A stretch of 64,000 nucleotides of DNA from Patiria miniata (taxonomy: Eukaryota; Echinodermata; Asteroidea; Valvatida; Asterinidae), in contig NW_024037058.1 of the NCBI RefSeq assembly GCF_015706575.1, positions 13,475,547-13,539,546 of the forward strand, in the 5' to 3' direction. Numbering within the stretch: position 1 is the first letter of the stretch; every line of letters begins with the position of its first letter. Position numbers and translations under genes: made by a program. Under the pieces are notes generated by a model. The model saw only the letters and a list, made by a program, of their open reading frames with translations. It searched no databases and was not told the DNA's origin. Below, in pieces: positions 34,096 through 59,660 of the stretch.

Positions 34096-35595
34096 TTGTG
34101 GATTTCAGTTGTTGGAATGTCATTGAATATAGTGATGGTGTTGTCATGACTACATCCACCTCACATCCGAGAGAAAAAAATGCTCCTAAAACTGGTCTGT
34201 AAAGAATTACATCGCCGCCAGTTATAAAGTATGACCTCTCCCCAAATAGGGTGCGTGTTAGCTACAGACACAGTCACAGTCAACATAAAGGCTGAATTAG
34301 AGCTTCTAAATATAATGGGGGGGGGGCGATTTTTATGTTAGTAAATCAAATCGAGGGAGAAATATAATGCAGTTCAAGAATCACAGTTCAGGAGCTGGGG
34401 GATGGGTCTGCACGTTAATTGAGATGTTACAGATTTTCGTAAAGTTTACTTTGTTTACTCTGCTCTATGGTGTTGAAACACAATTTGCCGATTTACGTTC
34501 TTCATTATTTGGGCCTAAACTTGCCCTTTACTTTTCTTTTTGCTGGAGAGCACTGGATATCCAAAAACTGGTCCAAAGATGTGGACATCATGTGCAGAGT
34601 TCAAAGAAAATTTGCAAAGATTGTTTATGTAGCCCCCTCCCCAACCTCTCGCAAGCTTAATTTCCAGCCAATAACGAACAAAATGCAGATCGTACATGTA
34701 GAAAGAGGCCCGCCGGACAGAACATTGGCAAAAATAATTTGCCTCTGCATTCTGACTTTGTGTACGCTACGTAAATGGAGAAATTCAGTTTTCAGGGCGC
34801 GTAGGACCGGGATTTTTTTCGCTGCGCGACAACCCGTGGTCCGAATTTTATGTCTTTGGTATCAAAAGATGCGCAAGACTCGAGGCTAAAAAGTCAGGAC
34901 AGCTCGGGTCGCGAAAATAATTTTTCCAAGGGTATCGCGGAAAAAAAAACTGGTGGTCTAACGGTGGTTTGCGGTTACCAGCAACAGCACCCGCGCCATG
35001 CATGGCGCGCGTGCTGTCTGGCGCCAGACGACGGCTGATTTACGTTAGTAATTCTGCATTTTCATTGGTCAATTCACAACGGGTAATGCATTATGCATGT
35101 CTACCAAATCGGTAGACAAATGTAAAGAAAAATATAAGCGTTCTCCCAAGATGGTAAAGTCCCTCGCGGCTTCGCCGCTCGTGCTAGTCTTTTTACGTGT
35201 CAGCATCCGGGGTGCGTCACGTGTCCGGGTAAGCGCGTGGGACTTGACTAAAGGCTATGGACCGGGAAGCGGAATTTCTTCTCCAAAACTAGATCGGACA
35301 ATATCAAAAGAGGGCGCTCTCTCTGCGTTATGCATATTCATGTTAATAATCGTCGGATTTGAAGAGCACCCAGATTGAAAGTATGGTGCGAGCCCTCCCC
35401 CCCCCCCACCTATTGATTTTCCGATTCCAAAGTGTCCGCAGAAAAAAAAGTCTACATTTCATAATTTTTGGCTGATGACCCCCCCCCCCCCCGGCCCCCC
35501 GCAAAATGGTGGATCCACTCCTGTCCCCTGTTGTGATCCACGCTTTTGGCGAGTCGTTACCGTCGTTAATATTCTATCATCGGAAGTTTTGCAAG
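34095..35595. other. Intergenic DNA, no gene seen
   Basis: No coding signal stands out. There are G or C runs near 34318, 35396 and 35479, and a GC-rich patch near 34990-35030. The last 130 bp (CCCCGGCCCCCCGC, then TGTGATCCACGC) run up to the rDNA fragment and may belong to a small element. Confidence 0.4.
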
Positions 35596-35599
35596 GTGT

Positions 35600-35800
35600 C
35601 AAAATCCCTGCCCCTTGTACGCACCGCCTGTCGCTACTATACCGATTAAATGGTTTAGTCAAATCCTCGGACGGGCCGCGGCGGGGCGCCCTCAGCGCCT
35701 CGCTAGGGCGCCCGGAACTTGACGATCGAACTTGAATCATTTAGAGGAAGTAAAAGCCGTGGCAAGGTTTCCGTTCGTTGAACCTGCGGAAGGATCATTA
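35600..35800 (+). rRNA. 3' end of 18S rRNA, degenerate fragment
   Basis: Matches the conserved 18S end: TCCCTGCCCCTTGTACGCAC (normally TTTGTACACACC), CGCCTGTCGCTACTAT, GATTAAATGGTTTAGT, TTTAGAGGAAGTAAAAG, CAAGGTTTCCGT and the terminal CCTGCGGAAGGATCATTA. Several changes hit normally invariant bases (CCGTGGCAAGG for CGTAACAAGG; CCGTTCGTTGAACC for CCGTAGGTGAACC). The 5' 90% of 18S is absent. A dead rDNA piece, not a working gene. Confidence 0.88.
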
Positions 35801-36150
35801 CCGATCAGAGAGAAAAAAACACGGCCTTCCAAAGGGCCGAAGTTTGGTTGTCCCCGGTCGGACCCCGCTCGGGTGGGGCCGGCCAACGTGCTGTCTTGCG
35901 GGTGCAGGCGGGAGTGACCCACGCCAGGGTTTTGGAAGCGCCGCCGAGTGCCGCGCCAGTGCCCCGCGTGGGGGAGCCGGCCGGAGAGGGTCGCCCACAG
36001 AACCCGGGGCCCGGGGAAGCCCAGGCTAGGTCTCGAATGGACCGCGGGGATCGGTTAATCCGACTGCCACGTCGGACCGCGGCCCCACAGAGGCGCCCGG
36101 TCCCCCCCCCCCCCCCCCATCGGTCCGGCTCCCGTCCTGGTGGTCTTTTG
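35801..36150 (+). other. ITS1-like sequence following the 18S fragment
   Basis: GC-rich DNA runs directly from the 18S terminus with CCGATCAGAGAG and holds GCCGGCC, CGCGTGGGGGAGCCGG and a C run near 36103, as expected of a transcribed spacer. No 5.8S follows. ITS1 assignment rests on position and composition. Confidence 0.6.
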
Positions 36151-36881
36151 ACCACCATCGCGGTCATCCCATGGTTCAGTGACAGAGTAGTACGGTTCCA
36201 CAATGAAATATCGACAGGTCGATATCACAATTCATATCAATTTACCAACTTGCGTCAAAAACGGACCAGAGGCGGGGATGGGGGGGGGGGGAGGGGCTCA
36301 GACCCCTCGGATTCAGGCCCGTGAGATAGCTTTACTTTCTTGTACATGTATCAGAGCAGGGGTTTGAACCCCCCCCCCCCGCCCCCCAAAAAGCAACCCT
36401 CTGGGTCTGCGCCTGCATGCATGTCAATGAATTCTATAAAGCCCCATGTATAATGGCACTTAGACTTCAATTCTTAATGTCTCTTTGTTGTGTTCCACTT
36501 GACTTTGTTTTTAAATTTTGTATTTCCAGTTTTGAGGGTTAGGGGTTTTGTTTTCTTTCGTTTCTCCTATTTTGCGATTTACTATATTAATTTGTTGGGA
36601 AAGTTCACAATTAAAAGAAACGTTGTTTGAAATATGAATATTGTATATGGCGTTTCTTACGTCAATTGGAAATATTGTGCCATTAATGATGGTAGTCATA
36701 TTGATCAAAAGAAGCTTAATTTTGATTATAGTCAATTATTTTATATTCATTGATTTATGACATTGACCTTTGTTTCGTTTTAATACTACCGGAGACCAGC
36801 CGAGCAGATGTAAATATTAAGTTAAAACAGAATAGAGGCTAAACAAAATAAAAAAGTTATGTGCTAGCCAAGCATTCAGGC
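36150..36881. other. Intergenic DNA between rDNA fragment and foldback element
   Basis: Contains a small palindrome ATATCGACAGGTCGATAT near 36208, G/C runs near 36277 and 36370, then ordinary AT-rich DNA. No gene seen. Confidence 0.5.
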
Positions 36882-36942
36882 ATTTAATATGGAACGCCAA
36901 ACGTACCAATTTATGATGTTACTGGGTAAACGTAATTTCATG

Positions 36943-37727
36943 ATGTCGTCAATGCATTATGTGATGTAGTCAATGCATTATGTGATGTAGTCAATCCATT
37001 ATGTGATGTCGTCAATCTATTATGTGATGTAGTCAATCCATTATGTGATGTAGTCAATTCATTATGTGATGTAGTCAATTCATTATGTGTTGTATGCAAT
37101 CTATTATGTGATGTAGTCAATCCATTATGTGATGTCGTCAATCCATTATGTGATGTAGTCAATCCATTATGTGATGTCGTCAATCTATTATGTGATGTCG
37201 TCAATCCATTATGTGATGTAGTCAATCCATTATGTGATGTAGTCAATTATGTGATGTAGTCAATCCATTATGTGATGTAGTCAATCCATTATGTGATGTT
37301 GTCAATCCATTATGTGATGTTGTCAATGCATTATGTGATGTCGTCAATCTATTTTGTGATGTAGTCAATCCATTATGTGATGTCGTCAACCCATTATGTG
37401 ATGTTCTCAATCCATTATGTGATGTCGTCAATCTATTATGTGATGTAGTCAATCTATTATGTGATGTAGTCAATTCATTATGTGATGTAGTCAATTCATT
37501 ATGTGATGTAGTCAATCTATTATGTGATGTAGTCAATCCATTATGTGATGTCGTCAATCTATTTTGTGATGTAGTCAATCCATTATGCGATGTAGTCAAT
37601 CCATTATGTGATGTAGTCAATCCATTATGTGATGTAGTCAATCCATTATGTGATGTAGTCAGTCCATTATGTGATGTAGTCAGTCCATTATGTGATGTAG
37701 TCAGTCCATTATATGATGTCGTCAACC
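36943..37727. repeat. 21-bp minisatellite, left arm, about 37 units
   Basis: Unit GTAGTCAATCCATTATGTGAT with variable positions (GTAGTC or GTCGTC; CCATT, CTATT, CATT or GCATT). The period is a multiple of three, so all frames stay open; this is not a protein-coding region. Confidence 0.95.
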
Positions 37728-38139
37728 CATTTACGTGGAGTTACTGCGTAATGGATTGACAACACCGCATAATAGATTCACTACATCACATAATTCGGGA
37801 GCCAGGGTGACCGTTTTAGCTGAATTTCGGCTAAATTTGACAGAATTTTTCGGGACAAAACTAGTGAGACTGAAAGTTTAGCAGATCGATTTCGTTAAGG
37901 AGCAAGCAGAATTTTGTAAAATTGGTAATTTGACGGAAAAATATGGCAGATTTGAAAATATAGCCGATTAGTTTTGAAAAAGCTTCAATTTGAAGCTGCC
38001 TGACTGTAAAATACTTATGCCAGTATAGACACGTGCAGTAAAAAAAAAAAATCAATTATTTTTTTTAAAGGACATTTTATATTTCTTTTGTTTAAGGAAA
38101 TTATATACTGCGTGTGAGCATAAGTGTTTATAATGAATT

Positions 38140-40215
38140 CCGTGTAATGATAGGTGATTTAGTAGATTTTTGTTAAATCTAGCAGAGTTTGAAAGTACAT
38201 CTAGCAGAATGTTGCCAGTACCTTACGGTCACCCTGGCAGGAACTATATAAAGGGATAGCTCACAGCGTATTGCACTGACCATACTCACGTGGAAGCGGC
38301 ATGCAGGCGTGTGCTGCGTTAAAGTTGTGAACATGTGACTCTCGATATCAGACGTAATGTTATCCTAATTACCAGACACATATTACCATGAAGACTTTGT
38401 CTGTTTTTATGACACTTCGGACATTGTTATTAATTATAATAATGGAACACAGAACATGTTTAAATTATCCCTTGAGCCCAATGAAAAGTACCAAGCACAT
38501 TTTGCTAAAATTAATTTCATCATCGGCGACGTCAAATTATATAAATGTCGTGTCTAGTCAGGTTTTATTATACGGCAATAAATACGGTCAGCGCTCTTTG
38601 GAGACGCGCCTTCGGAGCCCTGTAGTTAATTTCTTTATCATAAATTCATGATGCACCGGCATGCTTCAATTTTGGAATGATTTCGTTTTCATCAAGAAAA
38701 TGAGCCGTCTTGCTGTACGATGGAGAATATAGGTACAGGGAAGTGTATGAAGAGAGCCCTAGGGTGGTTGGACATTTTTAATAGTTTTACCAGATCCAGA
38801 TGGACCTTGCTGAGGATGTGCTAGCTATCATAGCATCGCTGTTTGAGACAGGCATGCGAAAAAATTATCCAGTGAGTTGTTATGCAACTGAGCAGAAGAG
38901 GGAATTAAAGGGAAAATACAACATTTGCAAACATCAAAAGATAAAACTACCGAATCATTTTGAAATACCTTTCTGGACTGTTAGTGAATGACAGTGTGCA
39001 CCTGGTATACTGTCATTTTCAAGAAAAGTGGTATTTTTGTATCAATTTCCAACGCTGATCGGCCGATCAGCGTTGGAAACAACTGGCTTTTTTTCAAATA
39101 CTGGCCCCGTGACCATCGCACTTGTTTGCAATCGATTACAAACCTATGAACGGGTACGAGCCAGTAAGACTGGTTCCCTGACCTTACAATTCCCCAATGT
39201 ATGTAAACTGCTCTGTTTCTTCTTATATGGAGTCAGGGAACCAGACTACAGGAAAATGATAGTTTTTCTTGGTTTTTATAGCATTTTCGAACCCAAAACC
39301 CGCTCAAAAAAGTCAGTGTAACTATATTTGCTATATATTTCCAACCCCCCATTCCATCCATTTCTGAAAATTACAGCAAAAGCAAATGATGTGTATTCCC
39401 TTTAAGAAAACAATGGTGGAAGGAGAATAAGCTTGTTGATAGATTTATATGAACCAGTTTATCTGTTGGAGACAGAGATCCAAGGGCAGGCTAATTAGGT
39501 TCACGTGCTCAAAACAACTGAGCAGAAGGGCGGATGGCGGATCCAGGCATTTTTGCAGGGGGGAGGGGAGTCGGAGGTCAGGGCCGTCAGGTTTTTTTTT
39601 ATGTCCAATTGTTGTGGACAGGCGGTTATAAAAACTAAAACCTTACTGCCTGCAAGCTATCAGAGGGGGAAGGGGGGGGGGGGGGTAGGGACATACGCTT
39701 TAGAACGGCACAGATCATTACAGACTTAAATTTTCCTTGTGCCGCGAAAGACAACGAATTATTTCAGGAATGATCGGTGGGTGGCAAAGTGGGATGGGAT
39801 TACGAATTAGTGGAACAAGAAAAGTACTAACAGGTAGTGTGGTTATAGATCAGTAAACGTTTGATTATGATCATGTATAATCCTACAAGACAAATTGAAA
39901 GTGCTGAATATGTCAACTTCTTTAATTAACTGGTTATGTCCCACCTTAGTGGTCGTAGTAAGTATTGAGGCCTTTTAAATCAGATTGTCTTGACTAATAG
40001 TAATATACCTATGAATCCGCTGCCGTGTAACTGGTCATAAACTTGTCGTGCTATGAAAAATTCTTACTACCAATTAACAAATTGAGATACATTCTGTATA
40101 CATAATTATCTTTTCGATTAGAACTTTCATAAAAATAGAAGTATATTATTCATATTAAAGAAAGAAAGAAAAAGCGCCTGGAAATTTAGTGGGGCCTAAA
40201 TCATCTATTATTAAA
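38140..40215. other. Loop of the foldback element
   Basis: Unique DNA between the arms. An open frame of 87 codons (38388-38651, plus) begins MKTLSVFMTLRTLLLIIIM and resembles nothing I know; I do not call it a gene. Contains a nested TTAA element (38905-39405) and G/A-rich patches near 39555 and 39670. Confidence 0.6.
38905..39405. mobile_element. TTAA-ended MITE nested in the loop
   Basis: Ends TTAAAGGGAAAATACAAC and TGTATTCCCTTTAA are inverted, followed inward by CATTTGC / GCAAATG. The centre has a 34-bp perfect palindrome (39046-39079) and a second hairpin with GACTGGTTCCCTGAC / GTCAGGGAACCAGAC. Confidence 0.65.
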
Positions 40216-40639
40216 CGATATCCATTTATAAACACTGATAATCACATGCAGTTTATAATTTTCTTAAACAAAAGAAATATAAAATTTGCTTTAAAAAAAT
40301 TAATTGATTTTTTTTGACTACACGTGTCTATCCTGGCATAAGTGCTTTACAGTCAGGCAGCTTCAAATTGAAGCTTTTTCAAAACTAATCGGCTATATTT
40401 TCAAATCAGCCATATTTTCCCGTCAAAATACTTATTTTACAGAAATCTGCTTGCTCCTTAACGAAATCGATCTGCTAAACTTTCTGTTTCACTCGTTTTG
40501 GCCCGAAATATTCTGTCAAATTTAGCCGAAATTCAGCTAAAACGGTCACCCTGGCTCCCGAATTATGTGATGTAGTGAATCTATTATGCGGTGTTGTCAA
40601 TCCATTACGCAGTAACTCCACGTAAATGGGTTGACGATA

Positions 40640-41818
40640 TAATGGATTGACTACATCACATTATGGATTGACGACATCACATAATGGATTGACTACATCA
40701 CATAATGCATTGACTACATCACATAATGCATTGACTACATCACAAAATAGATTGACGACATCACATAATGGATTGACTACATCACATAATGGATTGACTA
40801 CATCACAAAATGCATTGACTACATCACATAATAGATTGACTACATCACAAAATGGATTGACGACATCACATAATGGATTGACTACATCACATAATGCATT
40901 GACTACATCACATAATGGATCACAAAATAGATTGACGACATCACATAATGGATTGACGACAGCACATAATGGATTGACGACATCACATAATGGATTGACG
41001 ACATCACATAATGCATTGACTACATCACATAATAGATTGACTACATCACAAAATGGATTGACGACATCACATAATGGATTGACTACATCACATAATGCAT
41101 TGACTACATCACATAATGGATCACAAAATAGATTGACGACATCACATAATGGATTGACGACAGCACATAATGGATTGACGACATCACATAATGGATTGAC
41201 GACATCACATAATGGATTGACGACATCACATAATGCATTGACAACATCACATAATAAATTGACGACATCACATAATGGATTGACGACATCACATAATAGA
41301 TTGACGACATCATATAATGGAATGACTACATCACATAATGGATTGACTACATCACATAATGGATTGACTACATCACATAATAGATTGACAACATCACATA
41401 ATGAATTGACTACATCACATAATGGATTGACAACATCACATAATGGATTGACTACATCACATAATGAATTGACTACATCACATAATGGATTGACTACATC
41501 ACATAATGGATTGACTACATCACATAATGGATTGACGACATCACATAATGGATTGACAACATCACATAATGGATTGACGACATCACATAATAGATTAACG
41601 ACATCGCATAATGGATTGACGACATCACATAATGGATTGAGAACATCACATAATGGGTTGACGACATCACATAATAGATTGACTACATCACATAATAGAT
41701 TGACGACATCACATAATGGATTGACGACATCACATAATGGATTGACGACATCACATAATAGATTGACTACATCACATAATAGATTGACGACATCACATAA
41801 TAGATTGACGACATCATC
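40640..41818. repeat. 21-bp minisatellite, right arm, about 55 units
   Basis: The same unit as the left arm in inverse orientation (ATTGACTACATCACATAATGG). It includes shortened 12-bp units (GGATCACAAAAT) and a higher-order repeat of about 201 bp present twice (about 40.82-41.22 kb). Confidence 0.95.
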
Positions 41819-41875
41819 ATATTACGTTTACCCGGTAACATCATAAATTGGTACGTTTGGCGTTCCATAATTTAA

Positions 41876-42930
41876 GGGGGGTTCGACCTCGTCTGGATCT
41901 GCGTCTGACTACTCTGTCTCAGTTGCATTTGGACAGACGCCGATTCTCAACTCCGTCATGCACTACTACTGATTTCAACAATATACGGACGGATCTCAGT
42001 TAAGGAAATTCCAACACTGTAAATCAGGCCTCTGTTCCGTTCGCTGTTTCCAACAGTCTTTCATTAGCCTGTAATCAAACATAGTTTTCCTGAAAAATAA
42101 TGTGAGAAGTACGTTGCGATCTCATCCTCAATTCTATACAAAATAAAACCCAAGGGCTATGTTACATTTTTTTATTGTATTTTGACCATCTCATAGCCGG
42201 TGGGGGGGGGGGGGGGGGGGGGGCGGATTCCGGCCATCGAGTGACGAAAAATTATGAAACTCTGTACATGCATGCTTACAACTCAACATGAACACACCCA
42301 AGACATGTCATGACTACAGTGTGAGTTTAAAAAAAAACTATACACTTTTAAAATTGGCCATAGTTTTATTTTGTAGCAATATCATGAGATAAGATATTTC
42401 CATATGTACTTTTGAGAGTAATCTTCCAGCTTGAGTGACATATTCATCTGACTTGCGCCAACTGGTCAGGGCTGCGTAAGAAAGAGACACTTTAAAAGAT
42501 CACGACCATTGTCTAACAAAGAGATAAAACGGTTCAATGCACAGTTGGTGCAAAGTCAGTTTTCAGCCGACACCTTTAATTGTCACCTGTGCAGTCATGC
42601 ATGAAAACTAATCCAGTGATGTCACCCGAGTGAGAAGCAGGAATCTTACTCTAAAAAAAGTACATCTGAAAATATCTTATCTATACTATACTGCTGCAGA
42701 ATAAAACTATGACCGATTTTTCATAGTTTTGTTTTACTCACACTGTATAGCTGTATAGGTCAAAGGGTTTTGGAATGATTGCTAATTAATTATTCATATG
42801 AACGAGTGGTCATTCTGCGGATGGAACCACCTGCTTCATGTCATCACACGCACATCATTGGCATCATTGCGAATGGACACATAAAAGTCTGAGACCCTTC
42901 CTTTCTACCAACGCTTTCGAAAGCAGGCGT
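41876..42930. other. Intergenic DNA upstream of SEC61A
   Basis: A 22-base G run near 42202-42223. Two stretches, near 42320-42420 and 42655-42745, are rough inverted relatives (AAACTATACACTTT... with GATATTTC / GAAAATATCTTATC and CATAGTTTTATTT / AAAACTATGACC). No gene seen. Confidence 0.4.
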
Positions 42931-42937
42931 GCTTGGG

Positions 42938-43165
42938 TTACCATGCCTTAATTTGTACACGTCCACGTTTGCATTTAGTCACGTGACCGAACCAGCTTAT
43001 CGTCGCTGGTTGCGGAACAGATATGTGCAGTAAGCAGTGATGCTTGCTATATTGCGAGTACCAGCGAATCCTTTCCGTCGTCCATTTTCCAGCGGCTACG
43101 ATATTCCAACCAGATTTTCTACATTTATCTCGGATTTCTTGCTCCGTCACGTTGTCTGTGGCCAT
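42938..43165 (-). CDS. Possible small protein head-to-head with SEC61A (75 aa)
   Basis: A complete ATG-to-stop frame reading MATDNVTEQEIRDKCRKSGW and onward to GRVQIKAW. Mixed charged composition and no low-complexity sequence make it look somewhat protein-like, but I recognise no family. Its ATG is 25 bp from the proposed SEC61A start on the other strand, so the two transcripts would overlap. It could equally be a chance frame in the SEC61A promoter and leader. Confidence 0.2.
   Translation of the reverse strand: MATDNVTEQEIRDKCRKSGWNIVAAGKWTTERIRWYSQYSKHHCLLHISVPQPATISWFGHVTKCKRGRVQIKAW
42978..42987. promoter_or_regulatory. GTCACGTGAC E-box (CLEAR-type) upstream of SEC61A
   Basis: A perfect 10-bp palindrome about 200 bp before the proposed SEC61A start codon. 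This sequence is the consensus for TFEB/MiT factors and contains the ACGTG core used by unfolded-protein-response factors. Function is inference from position. Confidence 0.35.
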
Positions 43166-43189
43166 CAAACCAGAGGACAGGCAATCAAA

Positions 43190-57855
<14,666 letters not shown>

Positions 57856-59225
57856 ACCAACCATCAATTAATTCTTCTGAACTACAGGACATTTTGCTTT
57901 TTTTTTTAAACCCCAAATGGACCGAGAAAGGTCTCTGGAGAAGTAACAAGCCTTTTTTTTTGGTACACATGCTTGATACATGACTCTAACTGGGTTTTTG
58001 AGTTCGGTGGCAGAAGTGGGATCAGGATGAATAAGTATGAGCAAAGGGGTACATGTAAAAATGAACTTTATTCGAGTTTCATTTCCAGAATTAAGACATC
58101 AGTCAAACCACTAGTTCCTCTATTGATTTGCTCACTGCATGATCGTTCTAGTGGTTCTTTGGTTTTAGAATTTGATTTTTTGGGGAAAAGTGAAATCTTT
58201 GGTGGTGGACATTGCTATGATGTTTTAGTTTTAGTAACTTTCTTTTTTTTTCTTTTCTTTTTCTCAGATAACTACTTTGTTGATTGTTTTATTCCCTCCA
58301 TAAAATGTTGATTTTGTCTTGTGTGTATCTGGGTATTGTTCTTTTAGACATTTCAGTTTAATTCTTTTCTTTAACTTGTTATATTTATAAAGTTATGGTC
58401 ACATGAATTTCCCTTTGTGAACCAGGCACTGTGGCATGTTCAGTTAGTTCTTTTACAGTCCCCTTTTTTAAAACTTTTATCTTCTAGAACCACATAATTT
58501 GCGATTGAATCTTTCAGCCTGTGTGGTCTTTGAATTTATTGCGAAAACCCATGGAGTGCGGGGAGTTTTATGACCGTATGCAAGTTGTTTAATAGTGTAC
58601 CAGGGTTTATCATTTCTTACGCATAATTGCAGCCGATGGGTTTTGACACAGGTACATGACATTGTGTACATTTTGTATGAAAAGCCAGTAAACATTGAAT
58701 TAGGTTAAACAAAGTTGTAGAGTTATAAACTGAACTAGAATTTCCTTGTACAGAAGTGTCTGTAAACTACTCCCATGTAAAGTATTTTTCCATAATTGGA
58801 TTTATTAATTGATTATTACAAGCACATGGAGTTTTTGGTTCCAAGGATTTGTTGTTGGAATGTTACAATGCTTTATTCAATGTGAGATGTCCGAAGTAAG
58901 TTTCAAATTTGTGGGGTAGACTTTGCGTGTGGTCGTGTAAATGTCCACTGTAATGATTCTGTCTAATGTTAACGATTATATGCATCTAAACAGGGGTTTG
59001 AATGAAAAATTCCTATCATGGGAAACAACAGAGTTAACACTTTAAGCACTGGCTTCGTAATTCTGCCACAAACTTACAACGTTTCGCCACGAAATTTCAA
59101 CTTTGCGCCATGAATTTCAGAAATTGTAGAAACTGTATCAACTATTATTGACATTTTGCTTTGCAGTTCCCAAGCAGCATTGTCTCATGCATGTTCTGAC
59201 CTGGCCAGAAATAAAAATGGAAGGA
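57856..59225 (+). other. SEC61A: Probable SEC61A 3' UTR
   Basis: T-rich sequence without coding signal follows the stop. AATAAA at 59210-59215, preceded by CTGGCCAGAA, is a good polyadenylation signal and would give a UTR of about 1.37 kb. The end point is inferred. Confidence 0.5.
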
Positions 59226-59459
59226 CGGAAAAAAACTCAATCTGTAGTTTTGTTTAATTATTTGGGTACTCCTCACATCTAACTATTCATTATTTATCGA
59301 GTGTGTTAATATTGAAGTTGGCCATCGAGAAGTGGAATATTCTATTTTCAAATTCGCACAGTTGCGCTTTCGTCACAAAACGGTAAAATTTACTTTGAAA
59401 ACTTTGTTGCCGATATTTTGTTCATAATCTTTAGATTTCATTTCAAAATGCCCCCAAAA

Positions 59460-59660
59460 GGTTGCCAGGCTTCGAGTGGGAACCCCCCCCCCCAAAAAAA
59501 AAAAAACCACCACAATTTTTCTCTTTAGTGGCGTCGCAAATAAGGCAGGCACTGCTTACACCATCTTTCCTCCCCAAAAAATGGTTAAAAAAGGTCAGAA
59601 ATAGCCTCAGATCGCACCACAGAGCATCTAGAATCCAAAACATTTTCGGGGCCCTTAATT
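59460..59660. repeat. C-run repeat with CAGATCGCACCACAGAGCAT
   Basis: The right part (CAGATCGCACCACAGAGCAT then CTAGAATC and GGGGCCCTTAA) recurs near 62420-62470, so both are copies of one dispersed repeat. This copy has C and A runs at its left. Confidence 0.6.

Larger units (their letters stand above)
36888..41869. mobile_element. 4.98-kb foldback element with minisatellite arms
   Basis: The outer ends TATGGAACGCCAAACG and CGTTTGGCGTTCCATA are perfect inverted repeats, flanked by ATTTAA on both sides (36882-36887 and 41870-41875), a 6-bp target duplication. Arms run to about 38140 and from about 40215. Each has an outer leader (ACGTACCAATTTATGATG), a 21-bp tandem array, and an inner unique part of about 400 bp. 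The loop is about 2.1 kb. The plan resembles Drosophila FB and sea urchin TU foldback elements. No transposase is recognised, so it looks non-autonomous. Confidence 0.85.

Noticed and set aside
35848-36324. 158-codon frame in GC-rich DNA
   Set aside because: Lies in ITS1-like sequence after the 18S end. Open frames in GC-rich DNA are expected by chance.
36943-41818. CRISPR-like array
   Set aside because: Units are contiguous with no unique spacers, and the window is animal nuclear DNA.
40647-41846. A 399-codon open frame of TTSHNGL-type repeats, and similar frames on the other arm
   Set aside because: The 21-bp minisatellite has a period divisible by three, so frames stay open by chance. 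Composition is that of a satellite and it lies in foldback arms.
36888-41869. Polinton-like origin for the 4.98-kb element because of its 6-bp target duplication
   Set aside because: No polymerase, integrase or capsid-like sequence is visible, and the ends and minisatellite arms fit the foldback design instead.
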